From: JACVRW01 sp963850205
GTDB lineage: Bacteria; Actinomycetota; Thermoleophilia; Solirubrobacterales; Thermoleophilaceae
Assembly (NCBI GenBank): GCA_963850205.1
Contig: CAWKKJ010000017.1
Span: 372,001-436,000 of the forward strand
DNA length: 64,000 nucleotides
Reading direction: 5' to 3'
Below are positions 7,104-15,740 of this stretch, piece by piece. Below the pieces are notes generated by a model. The model did no database searches and was not told the origin of the DNA. It saw only the letters and a program-made list of their open reading frames with translations. Numbering within the stretch: the first letter of the stretch is position 1; each line of letters opens with the position of its first letter. Position numbers and translations under genes: made by a program.

Positions 7104-8846
7104 GTGGCTCTGCTCGTTCTCTTCGCCTTCGTCGCCGGCGCCGGCACGGCTCTCACCCCCTGCGTGCTCCCGGTGTTGCCGGCGCTGCTCGCGTCGGCGG
7201 CCACCGGCGGGCCGCGGCGCCCGCTCGCGGTGATCGCCGGACTGCTGGCCACGTTCACGCTCACGATCGTGGCCCTCGCCTCGCTGATCGACGGCGTCGG
7301 CCTGCCTGACGGGATCGTTCGCACCCTCGCCGTCCTGGTGCTGCTCGGCTTCGGGCTGGCGCTGATGGTGCCCGCGGTCGCCGCCCGCATCGAGGCGCCG
7401 CTCTCGCGGCTGGCCCGCTTCGGCCCCCGCGCCGACCGCGGCGACGGTGTGCTCTCCGGCCTCCTGCTGGGAGCCGGGCTGGGCTTCGTCTACGCCCCCT
7501 GCGCCGGCCCGATCCTGGCCGGGGTGGTCTCGGTCTCCGCCACCCAGGGAGCCTCGGGCCGCATCGTGATCGTCGCGCTGGCCTACGCCGCCGGCTCGGC
7601 GCTGGTGCTCCTGCTGATCGCCTACGGCGGGCGCCGCGTGGTCGACCGGTTGCGCGCGGCGGGCCGCGGGCCGGCCGTCCAGCGAGTGCTCGGTGCGGTC
7701 ATGGTCGCCACCGGGCTCGCCGTGGCCACCGACCTCGATGTCCGCTTCCAGACCACGCTCGCCGACGAGCTTCCCGCGGCGGTGGTCAACCCCACGCGCG
7801 GCCTGGAGCGCTCCGACGCGATCGAGAGGCAGCTCGACGACCTGAGAGGCCGGTCGCGCTTCGCCGAATCGGACGACGCCGGCGACGAACGTCCCCGGGC
7901 GGGCCTGCCCGTGCTCGGGCGGGCGCCGGAGTTCACCGGTAACGACCGCTGGTTCAACACCCGCGGCGGGCGCGCCCTGACCCTCCGCGGCCTGCGCGGG
8001 CGAGTGGTCCTCGTCGACTTCTGGACCTACACCTGCATCAACTGCATTCGCACCTTCCCCGACCTGCGCGCCTTGGACGCGCGCTATCGCAACAGCGGCC
8101 TCACCGTGGTCGGCGTTCATACGCCCGAGTTCGGCTTCGAGCGCGACGCGGACAACGTCAGGCGGGCGATCGGCCAGAACCGCCTGCGCTACCCGGTGGC
8201 CCAGGACAACGAGTACGCCACCTGGACCGCCTGGGGAAATCAGTACTGGCCGGCCAAGTACCTGATCGACGCACGGGGCCGGGTGCGGTACGTGCATTTC
8301 GGGGAAGGAGCGTCGGAGCGCACGGACGCGGCGATCCGCGCCCTGCTGGCCGAGGCAGGCGCGGAGACGCTCGGGCGGCGAGCCGCCGCCCGTACCGAGA
8401 TGCCCTCGCCCGACCTCGAGACCCCCGAGACGTACCTGGGCTTCGAGCGAGCCGAGGGGTTCGCTGGCGGCCCCCCGCGGCCGGGCGTCAAGAGCTACCC
8501 GGCCGCGGGCGCCCTGCGCCCCTCGCGGTTCGCGCTGTCCGGCACCTGGGAGGTCTCGGACGAGGCGGCCACCGCGGTCCGGGACGCCGGCATCGACGCC
8601 CGGGTGACCGCCCGCAAGGTCTTCCTGGTGCTGAGCTCGCAGGGGCGGCGGCCCCGGACCGTCGACGTCCTGCTCGACGGGAGGCCGGTGGCGGCCACCG
8701 AGGCCGGGGACGACGTCAGCAAGGCCCGGGTGACGGTCACCGACGAGCGGCTGTACGAGCTGGTCTCCCTGCCGGAGGTCCAGGATCGGCGGCTCTCGCT
8801 GCGGATGCCGGCGGGCGTGACCGGCTACGCGTTCACGTTCGGGTAG
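7104..8846 (+). CDS. DipZ-like CcdA-thioredoxin fusion protein
   Basis: About 580 residues. The N-terminal half is a CcdA/DsbD-type membrane domain with the redox cysteines in LTPCVLPVLP and YAPCAGPILAG, moving electrons across the membrane. A redoxin domain follows with CINCIR in a thioredoxin-like setting (FWTYTCINCIRTFP), then a C-terminal DipZ-type beta domain (about 460-580). It supplies reductant to extracytoplasmic thiols. I chose GTG 7104 because translation then starts just before the first hydrophobic segment; upstream in-frame starts fall in the divergent hydrolase region. Confidence 0.9.
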   Translation: MALLVLFAFVAGAGTALTPCVLPVLPALLASAATGGPRRPLAVIAGLLATFTLTIVALASLIDGVGLPDGIVRTLAVLVLLGFGLALMVPAVAARIEAPLSRLARFGPRADRGDGVLSGLLLGAGLGFVYAPCAGPILAGVVSVSATQGASGRIVIVALAYAAGSALVLLLIAYGGRRVVDRLRAAGRGPAVQRVLGAVMVATGLAVATDLDVRFQTTLADELPAAVVNPTRGLERSDAIERQLDDLRGRSRFAESDDAGDERPRAGLPVLGRAPEFTGNDRWFNTRGGRALTLRGLRGRVVLVDFWTYTCINCIRTFPDLRALDARYRNSGLTVVGVHTPEFGFERDADNVRRAIGQNRLRYPVAQDNEYATWTAWGNQYWPAKYLIDARGRVRYVHFGEGASERTDAAIRALLAEAGAETLGRRAAARTEMPSPDLETPETYLGFERAEGFAGGPPRPGVKSYPAAGALRPSRFALSGTWEVSDEAATAVRDAGIDARVTARKVFLVLSSQGRRPRTVDVLLDGRPVAATEAGDDVSKARVTVTDERLYELVSLPEVQDRRLSLRMPAGVTGYAFTFG

Positions 8847-8899
8847 GCCCCGGCCGACCGGGCTGGCTGGCCAGCCAGCCCTGGTACGCTCGCGCTCAG

Positions 8900-10243
8900 A
8901 TGAGCGCCGTCTGCGTCATCGGTGCGGGATCGTCGGGAATCGCCGCCTGCCAGGTGCTCAAGGCGCGCGGAATTCCCTTCGACTGCATCGAGAAGGGCTC
9001 CGATATCGGAGGCAACTGGCGCTACGACAACGACAACGGCATGTCGTCGGCGTACCGCTCGCTGTTCATCAACACGTCGCGGCGGAGGATGGAGTACGCG
9101 ACCTTCCCGATGCCGTCGACCTACCCCGACTACCCGCACCACGCCCAGATCGCCCGCTACTTCGACGACTACGTCGAGCACTTCGGCTTCCGCGACCGGA
9201 TCCGCTTCAACACCGCGGTCACCGAGGTCGCGCCGGCCGACGCCGGGCGCTGGCAGGTGACCCTCGACGACGGCAGCCAGACCACCTACGACGCGGTGCT
9301 GGTCGCCAACGGGCACCACTGGGACCCCAAGTACCCCGATCCTCCCTTTCCCGGCCAGGAAAGCTTCGAGGGCGAGCAGCTGCACTCGCACTGGTACCGC
9401 GAGCCGGACGAGCGCTTTCAGGACACCAACGTGCTGGTGCTCGGCATCGGGAACTCCGCCACCGACATCGCCGTCGAGACCTCGCGCCACTCGGCGATGA
9501 CCTTCCTGGCCATGCGCCGCGGGGCGCACGTGATCCCCAAGTACCTGCAGGGCAAGCCCGTCGACGAGCTGTCTTCGGGGATGGTGTCGCACCTGCCCTT
9601 CTGGGCCACCCGCACCATGCTGGGTGTGGCGCTGAAGCAGGCCCAGGGCAAGATGGAGAACTACGGGCTGCCCACGCCGGACCACAAGCTGGGGGAGGCC
9701 CATCCCACGATCTCCTCCGATCTCCTGCCCCGCATCGGCCACGGCCGCATCCGGGTCAAGCCCAACATCGAGCGGATCGACAGAAAGCAGGTGCGCTTCG
9801 TCGACGGAACGAGCGAGGAGATCGACACCATCGTGTGGTGCACCGGGTACAAGATCACGCTCCCCTTCCTGGCCTCCGACGTGCTCGAGACCAGCGGCAA
9901 CCGGGTGGCGCTCTACCGGCGCGTGGTCCACCCGGAGCGGAAGGGGCTCTACTTCATCGGCCTCGTGCAGCCACTGGGGGCCATCATGCCGATCGCCGAG
10001 CTGCAGTCGGAGTGGGTGGCGGACCTGCTCGAGGGCCGGGTCGCCCTGCCCGACCCGGACACGATGCGGGAGGAGATCGAGCGCGAGCAGGACGCGATGC
10101 GCAAGCGCTACGTGGCCTCCACCCGGCACACGATCCAGGTGGACTACCACCCCTACATGCGCCTCCTGCGGCGCGAGCGCAAGCGCACCGAGGGCGAGCG
10201 CCGGGCGCTGCCGCGCCGCAGCCGCGAGCTCAGCGCCGCTTGA
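8900..10243 (+). CDS. Flavin-containing monooxygenase
   Basis: A 447-residue NAD(P)H- and FAD-dependent oxygenase. FAD fold GAGSSG at 8-13, FMO-type GNWRYDNDNG at about 38-47, NADPH fold GIGNSATDIA at about 180-189, and the CTGY motif at about 313 are seen. FMO and Baeyer-Villiger enzymes oxidise ketones, amines or sulfides. The SDR gene starts 8 bp downstream and an aldehyde dehydrogenase follows, suggesting an oxidation series from alcohol or ketone to acid. The exact FMO versus BVMO class cannot be set from sequence reading alone. Confidence 0.92.
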   Translation: MSAVCVIGAGSSGIAACQVLKARGIPFDCIEKGSDIGGNWRYDNDNGMSSAYRSLFINTSRRRMEYATFPMPSTYPDYPHHAQIARYFDDYVEHFGFRDRIRFNTAVTEVAPADAGRWQVTLDDGSQTTYDAVLVANGHHWDPKYPDPPFPGQESFEGEQLHSHWYREPDERFQDTNVLVLGIGNSATDIAVETSRHSAMTFLAMRRGAHVIPKYLQGKPVDELSSGMVSHLPFWATRTMLGVALKQAQGKMENYGLPTPDHKLGEAHPTISSDLLPRIGHGRIRVKPNIERIDRKQVRFVDGTSEEIDTIVWCTGYKITLPFLASDVLETSGNRVALYRRVVHPERKGLYFIGLVQPLGAIMPIAELQSEWVADLLEGRVALPDPDTMREEIEREQDAMRKRYVASTRHTIQVDYHPYMRLLRRERKRTEGERRALPRRSRELSAA

Positions 10244-10250
10244 TGGATCG

Positions 10251-11088
10251 ATGCCCGGCGTAGCCGTGGTCACAGGCGCCGGCCGGGGCATCGGCCGCGA
10301 GGTGGCGCGCCGGCTGTCGGGACGCGGCTACACCGTGCTGGCGACCGATCTCGATGCCGAGACGGCGGCCGCGACGGCCGAGCAGGTGGGCGGCCTGTCG
10401 CTCGAACACGACGTCCGCGACCCGGACGCGCACCGCAAGGTGGCCGCCGTCGCTGCCGAGCGGGGACCGCTCGAGGTCTGGGTCAACAACGCCGGGGTGC
10501 TGCGCACGCAGCGGGCCTGGGAGCACGACGACGCGGAGGTGCGCCTGCTGTGCGAGGTGAACCTGATGGGCGTCATCTGGGGCTCCCGCGCGGCGGTCGA
10601 GGTTATGAGCCACGCTCCGGCGCGGGCCAGCCCGCGCCCTCGCGCACGGCGTGCGGGCCCGGGAGACAACCGCCACATCATCAACCTGGCCTCGATGTCC
10701 TCGTTCAGCCCGACGCCGGGCCTGGCCGTCTACTCGGCGACCAAGCACGCCGTGCTGGGCTTCGGCGGCTCCCTGCAGGCCGACCTCGGCGCGGCCGGTA
10801 TCGGGATCACGGTCCACTCGGTGTGCCCCGACGCGGTGGACACCGACATGGTGCGCGAGCGGGCCGGCGACAGCCAGGCGGCGATCATCTGGTCCGGTCC
10901 GCGCATGCTCACCCCGTCGGAGGTGGCCGGCCACGTGGTCGAGCTGCTCGACGGCAAGCGGCTGGTGGCGGTGATCCCGCGCTGGCGCGGCTGGGGCGCC
11001 CGGGCGGTGGCTGCGAGCGGACGGCCGGGGCTGCGGACCGCCGACCTGATGCGGCGCTGGGGCGAGCGCCAGCGGGCGCGACGACTAG
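10251..11088 (+). CDS. SDR-family oxidoreductase with inserted palindrome, no in-frame stop
   Basis: Rossmann motif TGAGRGIG near the N-terminus, NNAG at about 82-85 and YSATK at about 161-165 identify a short-chain dehydrogenase. Between the VEVM helix and the HIINLASMSSF strand there is an extra stretch of about 20 residues rich in Arg, Pro and Ala, coinciding with a 38-bp palindromic repeat (10614-10651). The frame has no stop where the family normally ends: a TAG at 11086-11088 is one base out of frame, and the frame stays open to 13346. I set the end at that TAG; a frameshift near 11075 or an assembly error is likely. It follows the FMO by 8 bp. Confidence 0.75.
10614..10651. repeat. 38-bp palindromic element, copy 1 (inside SDR gene)
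   Basis: Starts GCTCCGGCGCGGGCCAGCCC. The stem is GGCGCGGGC / GCCCGCGCC around a 2-base loop. It matches 18305-18342 at 36 of 38 positions, and the two differences are on opposite sides of the same base pair (G-C here, C-G there). It lies in frame in the SDR coding sequence. Confidence 0.75.
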
Positions 11089-11118
11089 GGTTTTCGAGAG
11101 CGACGAAAGAGGAGCGAC

Positions 11119-12672
11119 GTGCCGGAGACGACGACCACACAGCAGACGCCGGGCGAGGCGGCCGGCAACGGCCAGCCCGCCTCCGCCATCGAGGTCAGGA
11201 ACCCGGCCACCGGCGAGCTGGTGGCGTCCGTGCCGGCCCTCTCGGTCGCCGACGTGCAGGGCGTCGTCGCGCGGGCCCGCGCCGCCCAGCCGGCCTGGGA
11301 GGCGCTCGGCTTCGAGGGCCGCGCCCGCATCCTCAAGCGGGCGCAGAAGTGGACGCTCGACAACTCCGACCGCATCGCCCGCACCATCGTCTCCGAGAAC
11401 GGCAAGGCCTACGAGGACGCCTTCGTGGCCGAGATCGGCTACACGGCGGGCGCCTTCGGCTTCTGGGCCAAGAACGCGCCCAAGTTCCTGGCCGACGAGA
11501 AGATCCGCTCCTCCTCGCCCTTCGTTCTCGGGCGCAAGCTCGTGATCCGGTACGCGCCCGTCGGGGTGGTGGGCGTGATCGGCCCCTGGAACTACCCCCT
11601 CACCAACTCGTTCGGCGACTGCATCCCGGCGCTGGCCGCGGGCAATTCCTGCGTGCTCAAGCCGGCGAGCCTCACGCCGCTCACCTCGCTGCTGATGGCC
11701 GAGGGCCTGCGCGAGTGCGGCCTGCCCGAGGACGTGTTCATCGTGGCCCCGGGCTCCGGCAGCGTGGGCGCGGAGCTGATCGACCACACCGACTTCGTGA
11801 TGTTCACCGGCTCCACGGAGGTCGGCAAGAAGGTGATGGAGCGCGCATCGCGGACCCTCACGCCCGTGGGCCTGGAGCTGGGCGGCAAGGACCCGATGCT
11901 GGTGCTGGCCGACGCCGACACCGAGCGCGCCGCCAACGCCGCGGTGCATTACTCGATGCAGAACGGCGGCCAGACCTGCATCTCGGTCGAGCGGGTCTAC
12001 GTCGAGGAGCCGGTGTACGACGAGTTCGTGGCCAAGGTGGAGGACAAGATGAGGGGACTCCGCCAGGGCGTGCCGGGCGGCCCGGGCGAGGTCGACATCG
12101 GAGCCGTGACCTCTCCGCCCCAGATGGACCTGATCGACGGCCACGTGCAGGACGCGCTGGCCAAGGGCGCGCGGGCGCTGGTGGGCGGTCACCGGGGCGA
12201 GGGCCCGGGGGACTTCTACGAGCCCACCCTGCTGGTGGACGTGGACCACAGCATGGAGTGCATGACCGAGGAGACCTTCGGGCCGACGCTTCCGGTGATG
12301 AAGGTGCGCGACGCCGACGAGGCCGTGCGCCTGGCCAACGACTCCCCCTACGGCCTTCAGGCTTCGGTCTGGACCAAGGACGCCAGAAAGGGCGAGCGCC
12401 TGGCCCGGCGCATCGAGGCCGGGGTGTGCTGCGTGAACGACGCCCAGGTCAACTACGTGGCGCTCGAGCTGCCGATGGGCGGCTGGAAGGACTCGGGGGT
12501 GGGCACCCGCCACGGGGCCGACGGCATTCGCAAGTACACCAAGAAGCAGGCGCTGCTGATCACGCGCCTGGCGCCGAAGCGCGACCTGCACATGCTGCCC
12601 TACAAGGCGCGGACGACCAACCTGATCGGGCGGCTGCTGAAGCTGGTGTACGGGCGGGGCAAGCGCGAGTAG
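11119..12672 (+). CDS. Aldehyde dehydrogenase family protein
   Basis: A 517-residue NAD(P)-dependent aldehyde dehydrogenase from GTG 11119, preceded by AGAGGAG (11108-11114). The substrate-channel motif PWNYPLTNSFGDCIPALAAGN, catalytic Glu in LELGGKDP and catalytic Cys in NGGQTCISVERV are all present. It resembles the succinate-semialdehyde dehydrogenase (NADP+)/coniferyl aldehyde-like subfamily. It closes the FMO-SDR-ALDH run and probably oxidises the aldehyde produced upstream. The substrate is inferred only from context. Confidence 0.92.
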   Translation: MPETTTTQQTPGEAAGNGQPASAIEVRNPATGELVASVPALSVADVQGVVARARAAQPAWEALGFEGRARILKRAQKWTLDNSDRIARTIVSENGKAYEDAFVAEIGYTAGAFGFWAKNAPKFLADEKIRSSSPFVLGRKLVIRYAPVGVVGVIGPWNYPLTNSFGDCIPALAAGNSCVLKPASLTPLTSLLMAEGLRECGLPEDVFIVAPGSGSVGAELIDHTDFVMFTGSTEVGKKVMERASRTLTPVGLELGGKDPMLVLADADTERAANAAVHYSMQNGGQTCISVERVYVEEPVYDEFVAKVEDKMRGLRQGVPGGPGEVDIGAVTSPPQMDLIDGHVQDALAKGARALVGGHRGEGPGDFYEPTLLVDVDHSMECMTEETFGPTLPVMKVRDADEAVRLANDSPYGLQASVWTKDARKGERLARRIEAGVCCVNDAQVNYVALELPMGGWKDSGVGTRHGADGIRKYTKKQALLITRLAPKRDLHMLPYKARTTNLIGRLLKLVYGRGKRE

Positions 12673-12680
12673 CGCCTGCC

Positions 12681-12914
12681 CTACGGGTACAGGTCGCCCG
12701 CCTCGCCGACCACGAAGATCGCGCTCACCGGGCAGTTGCCCGCGGCGTCGAGCACGTCGTCGAGCGGGGCGCCGTCGGGGTCGACCACCACGGCCTTGTC
12801 CTCGTCGTCGAGCTGGAAGACGTCGGGCGCCGTGTCGACGCAGTCACCGGAGCCGATGCACAGCGCCCGGTCGACCGTCACCTCGATGCGGTTGACCGCC
12901 GACAGCTCGGCCAT
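12681..12914 (-). CDS. Single-cluster ferredoxin, probably [3Fe-4S]
   Basis: A 77-residue acidic ferredoxin. Three cluster cysteines are visible: C19 and C25 in CIGSGDC, and C61 in NCPVSAI. The usual extra cysteine of [4Fe-4S] members is absent, as in ferredoxins that feed cytochrome P450s. It transfers electrons in the cytoplasm. It converges with the ALDH gene (8-bp gap), and a tail-anchored small protein lies just upstream on the same strand. No P450 is in the window; KorAB or other oxidoreductases could be partners. Confidence 0.9.
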   Translation of the reverse strand: MAELSAVNRIEVTVDRALCIGSGDCVDTAPDVFQLDDEDKAVVVDPDGAPLDDVLDAAGNCPVSAIFVVGEAGDLYP

Positions 12915-12920
12915 GGTGCG

Positions 12921-13229
12921 TTAGCGGCCGGCGAACCGGCGCAGCAGGAGGAGCGCCAGCAGCAGGCCCCCGGCCGCGGCCAGCGCGAGCGACAGCCTGC
13001 GCGCTCCGGTGCGTTCTTCGGCGGCCGAGCCGGGCGTGCCTCCGACGGGCATCGCGAACTCCTCGGCGGCCAGCACATCGTGCGGCTCGGCGATCCCGGT
13101 GGGGTCCGCCGGCCAGCGCTCGTCGCGGGTGCCGATGCCGAACTCCTCGGCGGCAAGGATGTCGTGGGGGGCGTCGATCCCGCTCGGATCGGCGGGCGCC
13201 TGACGTTCGTGGGCCTGTCGCTCGCTCAT
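12921..13229 (-). CDS. Small tail-anchored protein with duplicated motif
   Basis: 102 residues from ATG 13227-13229. Two near-identical units are seen: ADPSGIDAPHDILAAEEFGI at about 13-32 and ADPTGIAEPHDVLAAEEFAM at about 41-60. A Gly/Ala/Arg linker follows, then one hydrophobic segment (about 78-97) ending in RRFAGR, giving an N-in tail-anchor topology. The unit might be a binding motif, but I know no function. The gene ends 6 bp before the ferredoxin start, so the two are probably co-transcribed. Confidence 0.75.
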   Translation of the reverse strand: MSERQAHERQAPADPSGIDAPHDILAAEEFGIGTRDERWPADPTGIAEPHDVLAAEEFAMPVGGTPGSAAEERTGARRLSLALAAAGGLLLALLLLRRFAGR

Positions 13230-13249
13230 CCCCCCTATCGTTCCAGACA

Positions 13250-13510
13250 ATGGACGAGCCCACGCAGGTACAGCTCGAGGCGGCCGCCTTCCGCCGGCTC
13301 GTGGAGCACCTCCGCGAGCGTGACGATGTTCAGAACCTGGATCTGATGGAGCTGGCGGGCTTCTGCCGCAACTGCCTGGCCCGCTGGTACCGCGAGGCCG
13401 CCGAGGAGCGCGGGCTCGACGTCGAGGACGCGGCCGCCCGTGAACACATCTACGGCATGCCCTACGCGGAGTGGAAGGCCCGGCACCAGACCGAGCCCAC
13501 GCCCGGCTGA
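13250..13510 (+). CDS. DUF1244 family protein
   Basis: 86 residues matching the DUF1244 family across its length: FRRLVEHLRERDDVQNLDLM at about 15-34, GFCRNCLARWY at about 37-47, and YGMPYAEWKARHQ at about 68-80. The two cysteines in the FCRNC motif suggest metal binding or redox chemistry, but the role is not established. It diverges from the tail-anchored protein gene and its 3' end overlaps the NlpC/P60 lipoprotein gene. Confidence 0.9.
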   Translation: MDEPTQVQLEAAAFRRLVEHLRERDDVQNLDLMELAGFCRNCLARWYREAAEERGLDVEDAAAREHIYGMPYAEWKARHQTEPTPG

Positions 13511-14310
13511 GCGCGCGCGGCGCGATCCTCGCCGCCGCGCTGGCGGCCTGCGCGCTGGCGCCGGCGGGCTGCGGCCGCGCGGTGGAGCAGGATCCGGCCG
13601 CCGACCGGACCGAGCAGACCGCCGAGGCCGAGCCGGGGGAGGTGGTGCTCACCCCCGAGACCGCCCGCGAGGGCCGTCGCCGGCTGGGTGAGCGGCCCCG
13701 CGAGTCCCGCTCGCAGGCTCGTGCGGTCGAGTTGGAGGGCGCGGGCGCCCAGGCCGAGCAGCCGGGAGCGGCCTCGAGCGCGGACGCCCCCAGCCCCGGA
13801 GCCCCCACCGACGCTCAGGTGCGGGCCGAGCTGCGCGAGGCCCAGGCCGCGCTGAGGAACTTCAAGCAGCATCTGGCCACGACCGCCTACCTGCCCACGG
13901 GCCCTCGGGCGCGCGTGCTGCCCGACGGGACCGCGGTGGCGCCCGAGGACGCTCCCGACGTGGTCAAGCGGGTGATCCTCGCGGGCAACCAGATCGCCAA
14001 GTTCCCCTACAAGTGGGGCGGTGGCCACGGCGCGTGGCGTGACGACGGCTACGACTGCTCCGGCTCGGTGTCCTTCGCGCTGGCCGGGGCCGGGCTGCTG
14101 CGCTCGCCGCTGACCTCGGGCGGCTTCATCGACTACGGCGCGTCGGGACCGGGGGAGTGGATCACGATCTACACCAACCCCGGGCACGTGTTCATGCTGG
14201 TGGCCGGCCTGCGCTTCGACACAAGCGGCCAGGGCCGCTCGGGCACGCGCTGGCAGCAGGCGCCGCGGCCGGCGGCCGGGTTCGTGGTCCGTCACGTCCC
14301 GGGGTTGTAA
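13471..14310 (+). CDS. NlpC/P60-like secreted lipoprotein
   Basis: About 279 residues. A hydrophobic stretch ending LAACALAPAGCGR looks like a lipoprotein signal with the lipidated Cys near residue 34. A low-complexity Glu/Arg/Ala linker (35-130) precedes a C-terminal cysteine-peptidase-like domain: FPYKWGGGHG at about 188-197, DCSGSVSF with the nucleophilic Cys at about 206, and NPGHVFML with the His at about 245. Such enzymes cleave peptidoglycan stems. The start is uncertain: GTG 13471 overlaps DUF1244, and a CTG at 13506 would give a shorter signal peptide. It converges with the globin gene. Confidence 0.8.
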   Translation: MEGPAPDRAHARLSARGAILAAALAACALAPAGCGRAVEQDPAADRTEQTAEAEPGEVVLTPETAREGRRRLGERPRESRSQARAVELEGAGAQAEQPGAASSADAPSPGAPTDAQVRAELREAQAALRNFKQHLATTAYLPTGPRARVLPDGTAVAPEDAPDVVKRVILAGNQIAKFPYKWGGGHGAWRDDGYDCSGSVSFALAGAGLLRSPLTSGGFIDYGASGPGEWITIYTNPGHVFMLVAGLRFDTSGQGRSGTRWQQAPRPAAGFVVRHVPGL

Positions 14311-14763
14311 GGAGGCAGCCTCCCCCCAGCCCCAGTGAGGCACCGGCGCCTTCGGGGGCGGCTCCGCGCCGGGCTGCGAGTTGGAGAGCGCCAGCCGGGT
14401 GCCCCACTCGATGTAGCCCACGAACGCCGAGCGGAACTCCGGGTCGTCCGGCAGGCCGGCCTCGTCGGCAGCGTCGCAGATCAGGTTGACCCAGCGCCGT
14501 CGCTGTTCCTCGCTGATGGCCAGCCCGCGGTGCTTGGCCAGCATGTGCGGGTAGCCCCCGTGCTCGGCGGTGTAGTGCGCCGGGCCGCCGAAGACCTCGG
14601 CCAGCCAGGTGGCCACGTGCTGCGGGTGCTGCTCGTCCATGTGGCGGAAGAGGGGCCCGACCAGCGGGTCGGGTCGCACCCGCCGATAGAAGGCCTCGGT
14701 CAGGCGCTCGAGCGCCGGCTGGCCGCCGGCCCAGTCGTACAGGGTAGGAACGTCGTCGCTCAT
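14292..14763 (-). CDS. Group II truncated haemoglobin (probable 3' frameshift)
   Basis: Residues 1-125 form a trHbO-type globin: TLYDWAGGQPALERL, helix B Tyr near 26, VFGGPAHYTAEHGGYPHM and the proximal His in AKHRGLAI (H78). It binds O2 or other diatomic ligands via haem. After VPHWGWG the frame lacks a stop and would stay open to 13462. Dropping one base of the C6 tract at 14322-14327 gives a short tail ending at TGA 14292-14294, which fits the family better; I used that end. Its ATG overlaps the protease stop (ATGA), so it is last in a three-gene operon. Confidence 0.8.
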
Positions 14764-15740
14764 TCCAGCTCCGCCGGCACGAGCTCGAGCCTACGCTCCC
14801 TGCCCTGACGCAGCAGCCTGACCGTCACGGGGCTCCCGATCAGCTCGGCCACCATCAGCCGCTGCAGGTCCTCCACCCTGGAGGTCGGGGTGCTGTTGAC
14901 CTCGAGGATCAGGTCCTCGGGCCGGAGCCCGGCCCGGTCGGCGGGGCTGTCGTCCACCACCTCCACCACCTCGACGCAGCTTCCGCTCGCGGCCAGCTCA
15001 CGTGCATGCGGCGGCACCGGCCGGGGTCCGCCGGCGATCCCGAGGTAGGCGCGCCGCACCCGCCCCTCGCCCATCAGCGAGGCGATCACCCGCTGGGTGG
15101 CGTCGTTGATGGGCACCGCCAGGCCGAGGCCCACGCCGGCGACCGCGGTGTTGATGCCCACCACCCGGCCGCGGCTGTCCGCCAGAGCGCCCCCGGAGTT
15201 GCCGGGGTTGAGCGCGGCGTCGGTCTGGATCACGTTGTCGATGATGCGCCCGGCGCGGCGTGAGCGGGCCGGCAGCGACCGCCCCAGCGCCGATACCACG
15301 CCGGCCGTCACCGAGCCACCCAGGCCGTTGGGGTTGCCGATGGCCACCACGAGCTGGCCGACCCGCAGGCGCTCGGCGTCACCGAGCTCGGCGGCCGCGA
15401 GGCCGCCCTCCGTCGTGCGGAGCAGGGCGAGGTCGGAGAGCGGGTCGCGGCCCACCACCTCGAAGCGGTGCTCGCGCCCGTCCGAGAAGGACGCGCTCCC
15501 GGCTCGCGTGGCGCGGTCGACCACGTGGGCGGAGGTGAGCAGATAGCCGTCGGGCGTGAGCGAGACCGCGCTGCCGGCGCCCGAAGGCACCTGGCCGCCC
15601 CGAACGCGCCGCATGATCTTGAGGCTGGCCACCGAGGGCGCCAACCGCTCGGCCACGGCCACCACCGCGCGGGAGTAGGCGTCGAGCGCCTCGGTCTCGC
15701 TCGGCGGGATGGGTGCGGGCCGGTCGGTGAGCGCGCTCAT
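14760..15740 (-). CDS. Cytoplasmic HtrA/DegP-like serine protease with PDZ
   Basis: 326 residues, trypsin fold with the catalytic triad H72 (TSAHVVD), D103 (PLSDLALL) and S182 (NPGNSGGAL), then a PDZ domain at about 225-315. There is no signal peptide or membrane segment, so it should act in the cytoplasm, unlike classical DegP. Its start overlaps the preceding protease gene by 4 bp and its stop overlaps the globin start by 4 bp, indicating translational coupling. Natural substrates are unknown; stress-related quality control is the family default. Confidence 0.92.
   Translation of the reverse strand: MSALTDRPAPIPPSETEALDAYSRAVVAVAERLAPSVASLKIMRRVRGGQVPSGAGSAVSLTPDGYLLTSAHVVDRATRAGSASFSDGREHRFEVVGRDPLSDLALLRTTEGGLAAAELGDAERLRVGQLVVAIGNPNGLGGSVTAGVVSALGRSLPARSRRAGRIIDNVIQTDAALNPGNSGGALADSRGRVVGINTAVAGVGLGLAVPINDATQRVIASLMGEGRVRRAYLGIAGGPRPVPPHARELAASGSCVEVVEVVDDSPADRAGLRPEDLILEVNSTPTSRVEDLQRLMVAELIGSPVTVRLLRQGRERRLELVPAELE

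Noticed and set aside
8825..10291. A 488-residue minus-strand open frame opposite the FMO
   Set aside because: A shadow of the strong coding frame on the plus strand; the FMO motifs are unambiguous.
10909..12591. A 560-residue minus-strand frame opposite the ALDH
   Set aside because: Low-complexity His/Gly/Arg composition typical of antisense frames in GC-rich DNA.
10251..13346. A 1031-residue SDR fusion protein
   Set aside because: Beyond the SDR part the frame reads out of register through the ALDH gene, giving Arg/Gly-rich nonsense.
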